A stretch of 64,000 nucleotides of DNA, taken from contig OZ241890.1 of the NCBI GenBank assembly GCA_965203475.1, positions 1,612,001 through 1,676,000 of the forward strand. Direction: 5' to 3'. Under the pieces are notes generated by a model that worked only from the letters and a program-made list of their open reading frames with translations, was not told the DNA's origin and did no database searches. This document shows, in pieces, positions 17,334 to 25,987 of the stretch. Position 1 is the first letter of the stretch. The number at the start of each line of letters is the position of its first letter. The DNA comes from JABDMD01 sp965203475 (GTDB taxonomy: Bacteria; Pseudomonadota; Gammaproteobacteria; UBA4575). Made by a program: the position numbers and the translations under genes.

Positions 17334-18710
17334 TTACGGGTTAGATTGTTTTTTTGCTTGTATATTTTGCATTCCAATCCAAAACAGAAGGAAGCTAGTT
17401 ATCAACACAGTTACAGTAATTTGAAGCAGTTTTGTGTACTTATGTGGGCTTCCAAGCCAATCGGTGTAACCTGAAGATTCGAAAAAATATAGACTAGCCC
17501 CTACAATCGCGACTATAAAGGATAAAAGTAGACTCCAGGCCGGAATATCAACTCGTTTGGCAAAAATAGAAAAAAATACGACTGGTGCTAAGAACAAAGA
17601 TGCTGTACCACTCACTGCAACAGCACTAAATAAATCCTGGTTGCCGGAGAATACTAGTAACAAACCTAGCAACATAAATATCGACATAACAATACGACCA
17701 TTTCTAACGTTAATTGTCAGGAGCTTCATGTCGACAACAATTAACTTAGACGAACTTGATAACGTGCTATCAAGAGTAGACATTGCAGAAATTACCAAAG
17801 TAGTACTCAACAATATCATTGGCCATTCACCTAGGATTCGAGCAAGTGTTTGGTTCATTGTTTCGCCTTCTAATGCATGCGCTCCCGCCAATACTCCAAG
17901 TATTCCAAAAGAAATAATACAAATCACACTAATCCAAGCGGCATGTAAAAAGCTTTTTCGCGTTACATCGCGATTAGATAAAAATCCACGGTCCATCATT
18001 ACAGGATCATGCATTGGGTAGCTCCAAATTTGTAGCAAGGCAACTATCATTAAGATTGGTCCTGGCTCGGCTACTTCAAATTTTACAAAATTAAAGTCAG
18101 AAAATGTAAATTGCCCGCTCCCTAACGCAGAACTTAACAATAATATCAGTACAATAATAAAAACTCCCATTTGAAAAACATCTGTTTTTAATGAAGCATG
18201 CAATCCTCCTAACATAGAATACGATAAAACACCTAATGAGAATAAAAGAATTGCGATTACATATGAACTAGAACCAACTGCGCCAAAAATTAAACCAATT
18301 ACGAGCAAATTTGCAAACACTTCACTAATCAGTCGAATTGAAATTAAAAAGTTATAACAAGCAGTTCCTGTATTCCCAAATCGCTCTTGTAGAAACGCTT
18401 GAATGCTAGAAAATCCCATATCAAAGCGTAAACGATCAATTATCATTCCACCGGTTAAAAATGATAAGTAATAGACCGCGTAAGCCAAGGTCCCCCAAAC
18501 CCCATAAAAGTAACCAAGAATCGCAGCATTCATAAGTGATCTAGCAAATATCCAAGTGGTTACTTGGGATAAAACAAGAGTCACTAATCCAGGTGAATTG
18601 CCATCTGGAGAATAGCCCGAATAAAAAGTAGTGTCAGTTTTTGCTTTAGGTGAAAAATAAATTGATAGTAGTGTGAGTACACCAATTATGAATGGGAGTG
18701 CATACTCCAT
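17334..18710 (-). CDS. Sodium:solute symporter (SSS) family transporter
   Basis: 458 residues with about 13 hydrophobic spans. The fold and motifs are those of the SSS family: an N-terminal span, SQVTTWIFARSLMNAA in the second, GGLHASLKTDVFQMGVF (the family signature region) and SAMSTLDSTLSSSSKLIV towards the C-terminus with the Na+-site serines. Substrate is not assignable; the protein is shorter than PutP (about 500) and lacks C-terminal extensions. It is isolated, flanked on both sides by decayed genes, so it may be part of an accessory region. Confidence 0.8.
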   Translation of the reverse strand: MEYALPFIIGVLTLLSIYFSPKAKTDTTFYSGYSPDGNSPGLVTLVLSQVTTWIFARSLMNAAILGYFYGVWGTLAYAVYYLSFLTGGMIIDRLRFDMGFSSIQAFLQERFGNTGTACYNFLISIRLISEVFANLLVIGLIFGAVGSSSYVIAILLFSLGVLSYSMLGGLHASLKTDVFQMGVFIIVLILLLSSALGSGQFTFSDFNFVKFEVAEPGPILMIVALLQIWSYPMHDPVMMDRGFLSNRDVTRKSFLHAAWISVICIISFGILGVLAGAHALEGETMNQTLARILGEWPMILLSTTLVISAMSTLDSTLSSSSKLIVVDMKLLTINVRNGRIVMSIFMLLGLLLVFSGNQDLFSAVAVSGTASLFLAPVVFFSIFAKRVDIPAWSLLLSFIVAIVGASLYFFESSGYTDWLGSPHKYTKLLQITVTVLITSFLLFWIGMQNIQAKKQSNP

Positions 18711-18772
18711 TGCAATATTCCAAAAACAAGAATTAAGTGACTAAGTTTATCACCTATCTAAGCTACATTCTT

Positions 18773-18966
18773 TTATCTATTGTAAAAAGCATACTCTACC
18801 CAAACTTCAGCTCGTTCTTCTTTGGACCAGATACGCATATCAGCTTGCCTATCAAAATTACTATCTTTGGTTGTAGAAATTGAACCGCCCGATTCATCAA
18901 TTACGTCATAGTACATGTATCTATTTTGCCATTCTGATCCTTATCGAATGCCGTGATAGTAGACAT
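18773..18966 (-). pseudogene. Frameshifted remnant with an EF-hand-like loop
   Basis: On the minus strand, MSTITAFDKDQNGKID (from 18966) carries an EF-hand-type calcium loop (DKDQNGKID). The frame closes soon after, but a second frame continues the same protein as YMYYDVIDESGG...TTKDSNFDRQADMRIWS and then KEERAEVWVEYAFYNR, ending at a TAA at 18773-18775. The two pieces join near 18917 with one missing base. The 5' end has no signal peptide, so the upstream part may be lost as well. This looks like the end of a broken secreted calcium-binding protein; the original family is unknown. Confidence 0.45.
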
Positions 18967-19024
18967 ATTGGATTCCCTATCTAATTAGTGTGATTACATC
19001 ATCTCAGATCAATCGCAGACATTT

Positions 19025-19059
19025 TAGAATGTCCACATTGGGCGAAAGCGGACATTCTA
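19025..19059. repeat. Inverted-repeat element, copy 1 (GAATGTCC family)
   Basis: Perfect 10-bp inverted repeat TAGAATGTCC ... GGACATTCTA around a 15-base centre. Read on the minus strand it begins GAATGTCCGCTTTCG, which resembles elements at 43213-43295 and 44079-44108. It lies in a gene-poor stretch with no coding potential around it. Confidence 0.6.
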
Positions 19060-19127
19060 AGAGATTAAATCTGATACAACATGCTTGTTGTACCGCATAT
19101 TCACGCGGTCGCTCCCAACCTCCTGTC

Positions 19128-19170
19128 TACCACGACACTTGTGCATCCATGCATATCACTCTTGTGTTCA
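19128..19170. repeat. Intergenic repeat with GTGCATCCATGCA core, copy 1
   Basis: The segment TACCACGACACTTGTGCATC and onward shares TACCAC, (A/T)GTGCATCCATGCA and a later CTTGTG with a second copy at 19439-19491, in the same orientation 310 bases apart. It looks like a dispersed intergenic repeat and not a gene. Confidence 0.45.
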
Positions 19171-19256
19171 TGATTTTGATCTATATGAGATATTCGAATG
19201 CTTTAATTTCATGTAAGATAAAATCGTCTTAGAATTAAATTTGAAACGGAGGAGCT

Positions 19257-19358
19257 ATGATTGAAATAATTCAGTGGACCTTTATTGTGATGTTCATAGG
19301 ACTGGCTATATTTTTTTGGGCTTTAGCGGCTCGCATAAAAAAAGAAAAGAATAAGTAA
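19257..19358 (+). CDS. 33-residue single-span membrane peptide
   Basis: An ATG at 19257 has a near-perfect ribosome binding site (GGAGGAG, four bases upstream of it) and opens MIEIIQWTFIVMFIGLAIFFW, one membrane span, then ALAARIKKEKNK, a basic cytoplasmic tail, and TAA. The arrangement (short acidic N-terminus, one span, positive tail) is that of small accessory subunits of membrane complexes such as CydX or CcoQ/CcoS, but no oxidase genes are nearby and no family is recognised. It lies between two copies of an intergenic repeat. The ribosome binding site is the main reason to believe it. Confidence 0.5.
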   Translation: MIEIIQWTFIVMFIGLAIFFWALAARIKKEKNK

Positions 19359-19438
19359 TAACACATAGTAATTAGTCTGGTTCGAATCATTTATGATTTG
19401 ACTTATATTTGAACGATTGCCCGAGCATCTTTTCTCAC

Positions 19439-19491
19439 GTACCACTAGTGCATCCATGCACATTGCTTGTTTGCTCGCATTCTTGTGCTCA
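19439..19491. repeat. Intergenic repeat with GTGCATCCATGCA core, copy 2
   Basis: Begins GTACCACTAGTGCATCCATG and contains the palindrome GTGCAT-CC-ATGCAC. It matches the copy at 19128-19170 in order of its short blocks, with an insertion between the palindrome and the closing CTTGTG block. It ends at the 3' end of the next minus-strand gene and might act in its termination. Confidence 0.45.
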
Positions 19492-19860
19492 CTTGAACTC
19501 TTTATTCGCATCATTCAGCCAATCATCTAGTTCAGCATACAAATGAAAACTTGGCCACGCTGAATCTTTTTCTTTATTCCAAGTTAAATGCACCCACGCA
19601 AATTTATATGGAAGTTTTTCTACTTGAAAGAAATAATCATCTGAATTTGTTTTTCGCCCTAGCGCACAGATTGGAATTTTATACAACGTATGTTGTTTAC
19701 ACATTTCACGATTTAATTCTCTAGTAATTTTAGGAATTTCATCATAGTGAAGCGCTTGCCATTCAGCAGGCCAATCAATTTCTGACGGATCAGTTATAGA
19801 TTTTGGAATTTTAATTCCACGATACTTGACCAGGCTAACTAGCTTATTTTTGAATTTCAT
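19489..19860 (-). CDS. Hypothetical soluble protein
   Basis: About 123 residues from the ATG at 19860 (a GTG five codons upstream, at 19875, is the alternative). No signal peptide or membrane span. Noticeable features are a Trp-rich C-terminal half (FAWVHLTWNKEKD, WPSFHLYAELDDWLND) and a central RKTNSDDYFFQVE block. Family not recognised. It follows the DUF899 gene by about 45 bases on the same strand and probably shares its transcript. Confidence 0.55.
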   Translation of the reverse strand: MKFKNKLVSLVKYRGIKIPKSITDPSEIDWPAEWQALHYDEIPKITRELNREMCKQHTLYKIPICALGRKTNSDDYFFQVEKLPYKFAWVHLTWNKEKDSAWPSFHLYAELDDWLNDANKEFK

Positions 19861-19906
19861 TAAACTTCTAACCACTGTCTGCTTTGAGTTAAGCGATCAT
19901 TATTCG

Positions 19907-20611
19907 TTAATCGCTATATTCATCATGTCTTCGAACCCACTCCATCGAGAAAGAAAGCTTATCCTCATCTCGTCCTTTTGGAACTAAGTCTAAGTAATGA
20001 TAGGTAGTGATAAACATATCGAGACCACGGGCATAGCTTGAATAGGTGTGAAAAAGATTTCCATCAGCATCTTTAAAAAATACGCTAACACCTGGAGCTT
20101 CTGTGCTAGGGAAACTCGTTATTTCATAATTGTAATAGGCTTCATTGTTTTCAATTTCATCTTGCGTGAATGAAACAGAATAATCTTTATTAAAATCGTT
20201 TTGATATGAAGACAGCCATAAAAAGCTCCAGCCCATACGTTTTTTATACTGTTCTAACAATGTAATCGGGGCGTTAGAAATGGCCGCCATTGAAACATCG
20301 CGTTGATTCAGATGAACAATGGCAGCATTGAAATGATCAGTTAGAAACGAACAACTAGGACAACCCGCTTCCCAATTAGGCCCATACATAAAGTGATAAA
20401 CAATAAGTTGGCTGCGCCCATCAAATAATTCAGACAAACTTTTAGACCCATTGGGCCCTTCAAAAAAATATTCCTTGTTGACTTTTTCCCAGGGCAACTT
20501 CCGACGCTGCTGACTTAATGCATCACGTTGTTTTGTAAATTCTTTTTCTTTAGCTAGAAATAGCTTTCGAGCCTCAACCCATGCATTGTGAGACACAATT
20601 TTATTCTTCAT
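19907..20611 (-). CDS. DUF899 thioredoxin-like family protein
   Basis: 234 residues. The pattern VSHNAWVEARKLFLAKEKEFT, then KLPWEKVNKEYFFEGPNG, LIVYHFMYGPNWEAGCPSCSF and a late RGLDMFITTYHYLDLVPKGRDE is typical of the DUF899 (AhpC/TSA-like) family. The CPSC motif lies where thioredoxin-fold proteins hold their redox cysteines. Function unproven in the family; a dithiol oxidoreductase is the common guess. The ATG is preceded by GGGGAGG. With the downstream hypothetical gene it forms a two-gene unit; upstream lies the RND pump on the same strand. Confidence 0.85.
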   Translation of the reverse strand: MKNKIVSHNAWVEARKLFLAKEKEFTKQRDALSQQRRKLPWEKVNKEYFFEGPNGSKSLSELFDGRSQLIVYHFMYGPNWEAGCPSCSFLTDHFNAAIVHLNQRDVSMAAISNAPITLLEQYKKRMGWSFLWLSSYQNDFNKDYSVSFTQDEIENNEAYYNYEITSFPSTEAPGVSVFFKDADGNLFHTYSSYARGLDMFITTYHYLDLVPKGRDEDKLSFSMEWVRRHDEYSD

Positions 20612-20648
20612 CTAAACCTCCCCAGATCAATTGTACAATTTTTACTTA

Positions 20649-23600
20649 TCACACAATACTTTGTTTGAATATTTGAAATTTTGCATAGGTATATTCACGC
20701 AAATCATTCCCAATCATATAAAAACAGGGTAGCACTACTAAAATTAATATCGTCGCAAAAATCAAACCAAACCCTAAACTTACTGCCATAGGTGACAGAA
20801 AGGCGGTTTGGCCACTGGCAAAAAAGATTAATGGCGAAATACCTAAAAATGTAGTAACCGTAGTTAAAAGAATTGGACGAATTCTTACTCGACCCGCATC
20901 CACAAGAGCATCAAAACAACTAGCGCCATCGGCGATGCGTTTCTTGGCAAAATCAATCAGTATTAATGAATCATTGACCACTATTCCGGTTAAAGCAAGA
21001 AACCCAATCATGGATAAAAATTGCAGGTTATAACCAAACAACATATGTCCAAAAATTACGCCTACAATTGCAAATGGAATCGCAAACATAATGACAAAAG
21101 GATCGAGTAACGATCGAAACAATGCAGCTAATATAAAAAATATAATAGCAAGCGCAATGATCAGCATATTCCATATATCATTAAACGAGTCTTGTGCTTC
21201 TTTTTTCTCACCTAAAAATAATAATGAATAGCCAAAATGCTCTTCGCTTAGATTTTTAAATTCTTGATCTAACAATTCAGTCACCTCTATAGGCGTAATA
21301 ACATCTTTATCCACTTCAGCAGTAATTAAAGACAAACGCTGTGAATTACGCCGTTGAATTACACCTAAGCCACGGCCCAATTCAATATCCGCCACTTCGC
21401 CCAAATACACCGTACCACTATCATTTAAGGTAATTGGAAGTCGGGTGAGTCCTGCACCATCTTTGCGAATTGAATCTGGATAAATGACCCGCACCGGATA
21501 ACGATTAGATTTCCAGTTCACCTGCATGACTTCTAACCCTAAATAGCCGGTTCGAACTGCATCGGCAATTTGGGTTTGGGTAAGTCCCAACTCTCGTCCA
21601 CGCGCATTAATAGTGTATTGATATTCTAATTTTCCAGGCTCCAAATCCTGTCTTACATCTTTAACCCCCGGTATACGTCTTAAAAAAGTTACTACTTCAC
21701 CCGATAATTCCAGTAGTGTATTGGTATCTTCTCCAACCACGCCCACTTCAATATCAGACCCTGCGGGCCCACCTTGTGGACGTAAAATTGAAAAGCGCTG
21801 AATGCCTGGAATATTTGAAACACTTGCACGTACGTCATCTAAAATTTCTTCTGTATTCCGTTCTCGTACTCCTGTATTGGCGAATCGTAAATTCACTACC
21901 GGGCTTACAAATTTTTCCACTAAGCCTTTGGGCTTAGGTTTTTTAAGATCGACTACAAATTGAATATAGTTACTACCTAATTTCAAACGATTGAAGTCAA
22001 TCAAAATCACTCCGACATTGGTAAGTAACGTGTCCAATTCATTTTCTTGAAATGCTTCGTCCATACGCTGTTCAACTTGCATTGCTAATTCGGTTGTGTC
22101 TTCAATACTGTAGGTATTAGGAGCCTCTATATTGACAAGAAATTGTCCAATCTCTACATCACCGAATTGGTTATACGGTAAACGTGTTTGCGCATAGGTA
22201 AGCACTACGCTCAAAGCACCAATAGTGACGGCGGAAATGAAATAACGATTGCGTAGCGCATATTTCACCGTCGCGACATATTTATCTAATAATCCATTCC
22301 AATTTATGCGACTCACTTTTTTTCGTTTATCAACACGCAAAATTTCAGCCGAATGCGAAGGCAACACAATAAAAGCTTCTAACAATGAGCCAAACAAGGC
22401 GGCAGTAACCACTACAGGTATCACTTGTATAAATAAACCTAAGGTACCTGAAACCCCAAACATGGGTAAGAACGCGGCTACTGTGGTACAAGTAGATGCC
22501 ATTACCGGCCAAAATACTTCTCCCGCACCTCTTCTAGCAGCTGGTATAGCAGACATACCCTCTTCCATATGCCGGTAAGTGTTTTCAGTAACAATAATGG
22601 CATCGTCAACAATCATTCCTAACGCGATTAAAAATGCAAACATGGAAACCATATTTATGGTGTAACCCAAGTAGTAAATAATGATGACAGCCACCAAAAA
22701 AGAAACAGGAATACCTAAAGCAGTAATCAGCGCGACTCTGAAATTTAAAAATAGATACAGCGACAATAAAACCAGAAACAATCCTACTGCACCTGAAGAC
22801 TTTAATGTTTCTAAACGGGTCTTTACATAAATTGATAAATCACTAAATAGGCCCAATTTTATATTAGCGGGTAACTCTTGTTGCAATTGAGTAGCAAGTT
22901 CACGCACCTGTTTGGAAACTTCTATGGTGGACGCCTTTGCGGTTTTAGTGACTGTGAGATTTACTGAAGGCTTTTTATTAAAACGCCCAAGTGTTTGTGT
23001 TTCTTCCAAGCGAAGTTTTATTTCAGCGACTTCACCTAAAATAAGTTGACCACCCTCTGCATCACTTCGTAATACAATTTTTTTCGTGGCTTCTATATTG
23101 GGAGCTGCCCCTTTGCCTCGCAACAAAATGTCGCCTTCAGAAGCTTTTAATGAACCTCCCGGTAGATCGCGAAGATTGTTTCGTAGTGCTGAAGTAATTG
23201 TAGCTAAAGACACATTACGTGCCGACATTACATAGGGATTCACCTCTATCCACAATTCCCAATCTCGTTCGCCTGCCATACTTACACTGGCAATTCCATC
23301 CAGTTGTTGTAAACGCGTTTTAATATCTTTTGCTGTTTCCACCAGCGTGCCAAGCGACGCATCTCCATACACACTTAAACTGATGACAGGGAAACGAGTT
23401 TTTAAACGTGTGATATCGGGCCGCTCCGCTTCATCCGGTAGATCGGTAATAGCATCCACCGTGGATCGCAGGTCCTGCACAAATTCATCAACGTCGGTAT
23501 CCGGTTTTAGTTTAATAACAATTTTAGAAAAACCCTCATTGCTTTCTGAGGTGACAACGTCTATATCGGGAAGTGAATCCAGCTCTTCTTCAATAGTAAC

Positions 23601-23792
23601 GGTGACTTGAGATTCAACTTCTTCGGGTGGCGCTCCTTCAAATTCGGTATTGATGCGAACTTTATCGATCTCTACTACTGGAAACATTTCCTGCGGCATA
23701 CTGCGCCATGAGATCACGCCCAACACTATGATCAGTACCAAAAATAAATTAACCACTAATGGGTTTTTTATTGAGAAATTTATGATACCCAT
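20649..23792 (-). CDS. RND efflux transporter, inner-membrane pump (HAE/AcrB-like)
   Basis: 1047 residues with the RND plan of 12 spans and two large periplasmic loops. The first span follows the N-terminus (MGIINFSIKNPLVVNLFLVLII); the proton-relay aspartates are in GMIVDDAIIVTEN (about residues 393-405), and the second half has GFLALTGIVVNDSLILIDF. The pump would export substrates from periplasm or membrane using the proton gradient. The adaptor is encoded upstream on the same strand, with a phosphoesterase gene between; no TolC-like channel gene is present, so a shared one must be used. Drug versus lipid or metal substrates cannot be judged from sequence. Confidence 0.92.
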   Translation of the reverse strand: MGIINFSIKNPLVVNLFLVLIIVLGVISWRSMPQEMFPVVEIDKVRINTEFEGAPPEEVESQVTVTIEEELDSLPDIDVVTSESNEGFSKIVIKLKPDTDVDEFVQDLRSTVDAITDLPDEAERPDITRLKTRFPVISLSVYGDASLGTLVETAKDIKTRLQQLDGIASVSMAGERDWELWIEVNPYVMSARNVSLATITSALRNNLRDLPGGSLKASEGDILLRGKGAAPNIEATKKIVLRSDAEGGQLILGEVAEIKLRLEETQTLGRFNKKPSVNLTVTKTAKASTIEVSKQVRELATQLQQELPANIKLGLFSDLSIYVKTRLETLKSSGAVGLFLVLLSLYLFLNFRVALITALGIPVSFLVAVIIIYYLGYTINMVSMFAFLIALGMIVDDAIIVTENTYRHMEEGMSAIPAARRGAGEVFWPVMASTCTTVAAFLPMFGVSGTLGLFIQVIPVVVTAALFGSLLEAFIVLPSHSAEILRVDKRKKVSRINWNGLLDKYVATVKYALRNRYFISAVTIGALSVVLTYAQTRLPYNQFGDVEIGQFLVNIEAPNTYSIEDTTELAMQVEQRMDEAFQENELDTLLTNVGVILIDFNRLKLGSNYIQFVVDLKKPKPKGLVEKFVSPVVNLRFANTGVRERNTEEILDDVRASVSNIPGIQRFSILRPQGGPAGSDIEVGVVGEDTNTLLELSGEVVTFLRRIPGVKDVRQDLEPGKLEYQYTINARGRELGLTQTQIADAVRTGYLGLEVMQVNWKSNRYPVRVIYPDSIRKDGAGLTRLPITLNDSGTVYLGEVADIELGRGLGVIQRRNSQRLSLITAEVDKDVITPIEVTELLDQEFKNLSEEHFGYSLLFLGEKKEAQDSFNDIWNMLIIALAIIFFILAALFRSLLDPFVIMFAIPFAIVGVIFGHMLFGYNLQFLSMIGFLALTGIVVNDSLILIDFAKKRIADGASCFDALVDAGRVRIRPILLTTVTTFLGISPLIFFASGQTAFLSPMAVSLGFGLIFATILILVVLPCFYMIGNDLREYTYAKFQIFKQSIV

Positions 23793-23814
23793 ACTGAATC
23801 CATCAAAAGTTTAC

Positions 23815-24657
23815 TTACAAAGTGATTGGATCAAGCTTTATTTTTACACCTTGCTGAGATTTCTCATGTACGGGCAACACATCCATGCTAGGCCAAAGAC
23901 CATTTACGATGGCATTAGAGTATCCACCAGCAAGTCCATTTTTACGCATTGACTGCTCTGTGCAACTGAAGTCATATACTAGCCGATGCCAGCTGACTTG
24001 CACGGAATTTTCATTTGGAGATAACAACATATACCAACCATCTGGTGTGCCATCATTTGCAGGCATACCGATTACACCAGCATTTAACCAATATTTATTA
24101 TCAATTTTTTTCCCGAATGGCAGACCGCTATGCCCTGCAATAATAATTTCTGCAGCACTTAACTCAATTTCTTTGCGAAATTCTTCTGAAGGTGAAGAAT
24201 AAAAAACAAACTTGTTAATAGTACTTACACTACCATGCACAACTCTGAAATTTTTCCCATTCAATTTAAATTCCAGTGCGCTTGGTAAATTACGCATCCA
24301 TTCTTTACAGTTTGCACTTACCCTGGGCAATGAGTAGTTATACCAATCAACTGACAATGCAGCACAAGCTGAACCTTCCTCAAATCCACATCCACAATCT
24401 GGTGCCTCTTGCCCCAGAGATTCTTCACAATTTCCCATGACAACGGGGATTCCCCAATCTATTAATAATTGGGCAGTAGATTCCGGTTCTGCACAATAAG
24501 CCACTACATCCCCTGTACAAATTACATGCTCATTATTAATCCCCAATGCATGTGCTTTCTCATATACAGCTTTGGTTGCTGCCAGATTGCTGTAAGGACC
24601 TCCAAAAATCAAAACTGATTCATGCAAATTGCCTAGCTGCGTGACAAATTTATCCAT
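23815..24657 (-). CDS. Calcineurin-like phosphoesterase variant between RND adaptor and pump genes
   Basis: 280 residues with the order of motifs of a metallophosphoesterase: CTGDVVAY (motif II), VMGNCEES (motif III), IIAGHSGLPF and a VVHGS stretch. The first motif, normally DxHGN, reads FGGPYSNLAA, so the usual Asp and His metal ligands are absent. Additional cysteines occur in PDCGCGFEEGSACAA. From memory there is a subgroup of these proteins with the GGPYSN motif, so the change is probably characteristic and not damage. It may use one metal or a cysteine ligand, or may not be a phosphatase. It sits 30 bases after the adaptor gene and 22 before the pump gene, clearly in one operon. Confidence 0.75.
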   Translation of the reverse strand: MDKFVTQLGNLHESVLIFGGPYSNLAATKAVYEKAHALGINNEHVICTGDVVAYCAEPESTAQLLIDWGIPVVMGNCEESLGQEAPDCGCGFEEGSACAALSVDWYNYSLPRVSANCKEWMRNLPSALEFKLNGKNFRVVHGSVSTINKFVFYSSPSEEFRKEIELSAAEIIIAGHSGLPFGKKIDNKYWLNAGVIGMPANDGTPDGWYMLLSPNENSVQVSWHRLVYDFSCTEQSMRKNGLAGGYSNAIVNGLWPSMDVLPVHEKSQQGVKIKLDPITL

Positions 24658-24687
24658 CGTGGTATTTATTTAATTTTTGAAAAATTA

Positions 24688-25890
24688 TCAAGAATCAACA
24701 ATGACGCGCTGGCCATCTTTCAGACCAGCTACATCTCGTGCCACAATTTTTGTTCCTGCTTTTAGTCCAGAAGAAATAATATACTGACTACCAACACGAT
24801 TACTGATGTTGACACTTTGTTTGTGCAGTATTCCTTCTTCATACAAATAAATAAAACTCTCTCCAGCATTGGTGGCGACCGATGAAACAGGAATTGTGAT
24901 TACATCCTCTTGTTGTCCCAATGGAAGATCAGCATTAGCCAACATACCGGATTGAACTTCATCTCCTGGTAAACGAATTCTGATAGCATGTGTATTGGTG
25001 GATAGCTTGGGATCTGGTTGTAATGCAATTAATTTTCCTGGGATAGTTTTATCGCCTACCAGAACATTTATTTCCTGATCTAACGTCAAGGCAGCCACAA
25101 CCTCTCCTCGTACATCCAATTGCAAATCTAATGTACTAGTATCAACAATTTTTGCCACTATCTCAGTGGCCGTAACATAATCTCCAACATCGATATTAAT
25201 TTCGTTTACAAAACCTGAAAACGGTGCAATTAATGTTGCTCGTTGAAAATTTCGTTGTGCTACATCTCGCTCTGATTCTTTTAATGACAGTCTAGCTTTC
25301 GAGGTTGCCACTTTATACTGCAACTCCGACACTTGAGAGTCCAAAGACAGCATCTGTTGGCGTGCAGCATCCAGTTGAGAGGCTGAAATTAAAGAATCAC
25401 TTTTCAATTTTTCAAAGCGTTCAACTTCGGATTCTTGTAATTTGAGATTTTGCTTTGCCAGTGTAAGCATACGTTGGTCTCGCTGGATACCGGCAAGTTC
25501 AATATCGTATTGAGATTGTGCTTGGGTATACTGGTCCTGTAAGTCTTGCGCATCTAACTTTAGTAATTCATACCCTCTTTCCACAAAAATTCCCGGCTCT
25601 ACTAAACGCTCTTGTACTCTTCCCTGCACTTCAAATTTTAGCTGCGCTGTCTTTGCCGGTTGCAGTCGCCCTGTCAGAGATTCAGTGGGCAAAATATCTT
25701 GTCTCTGCACTTCTAATATCACGACTTTTAGAGATGGCAAATCTTCCAGCTTGGCTTCTGGTCCTTTATGCGTCCATAACAAGGCAAAGACCGCCAGGAT
25801 TGCAGCGATCATGGCAGCGACACTGCCAGCAAATTGGCCGGAAGCGGGCTTGCTGTTATCTGCCGTAGATTTGTCAAAACTTTCTGTCAA
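24688..25890 (-). CDS. RND efflux periplasmic adaptor (membrane fusion protein)
   Basis: 400 residues. An N-terminal span (about 24-42) with no lipobox cysteine anchors it in the inner membrane. The order is beta-barrel and lipoyl segment (LTGRLQPAKTAQLKFEVQGRV), a long helical hairpin (about residues 115-220, rich in Gln and Leu), the second lipoyl half (ATLIAPFSGFVNEINIDVGD) and a closing barrel (IPVSSV). It connects the pump to an outer-membrane channel. First gene of a three-gene minus-strand operon and divergent from lptD, with a 97-bp gap that must contain both promoters. Confidence 0.9.
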   Translation of the reverse strand: MTESFDKSTADNSKPASGQFAGSVAAMIAAILAVFALLWTHKGPEAKLEDLPSLKVVILEVQRQDILPTESLTGRLQPAKTAQLKFEVQGRVQERLVEPGIFVERGYELLKLDAQDLQDQYTQAQSQYDIELAGIQRDQRMLTLAKQNLKLQESEVERFEKLKSDSLISASQLDAARQQMLSLDSQVSELQYKVATSKARLSLKESERDVAQRNFQRATLIAPFSGFVNEINIDVGDYVTATEIVAKIVDTSTLDLQLDVRGEVVAALTLDQEINVLVGDKTIPGKLIALQPDPKLSTNTHAIRIRLPGDEVQSGMLANADLPLGQQEDVITIPVSSVATNAGESFIYLYEEGILHKQSVNISNRVGSQYIISSGLKAGTKIVARDVAGLKDGQRVIVDS

Positions 25891-25987
25891 TGCCTGGCCT
25901 CAAAACTGGTAAAATATAAGCGTATGAAATTTAATCAATTTGTGAAGAATAATAAAACGACTCGTTCTGTCACTCTACCCATAAACC

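Noticed and set aside
19375..19400. GGTTCGAATC, resembling a tRNA T-arm
   Set aside because: No matching acceptor stem, D-arm or anticodon arm could be built around it.
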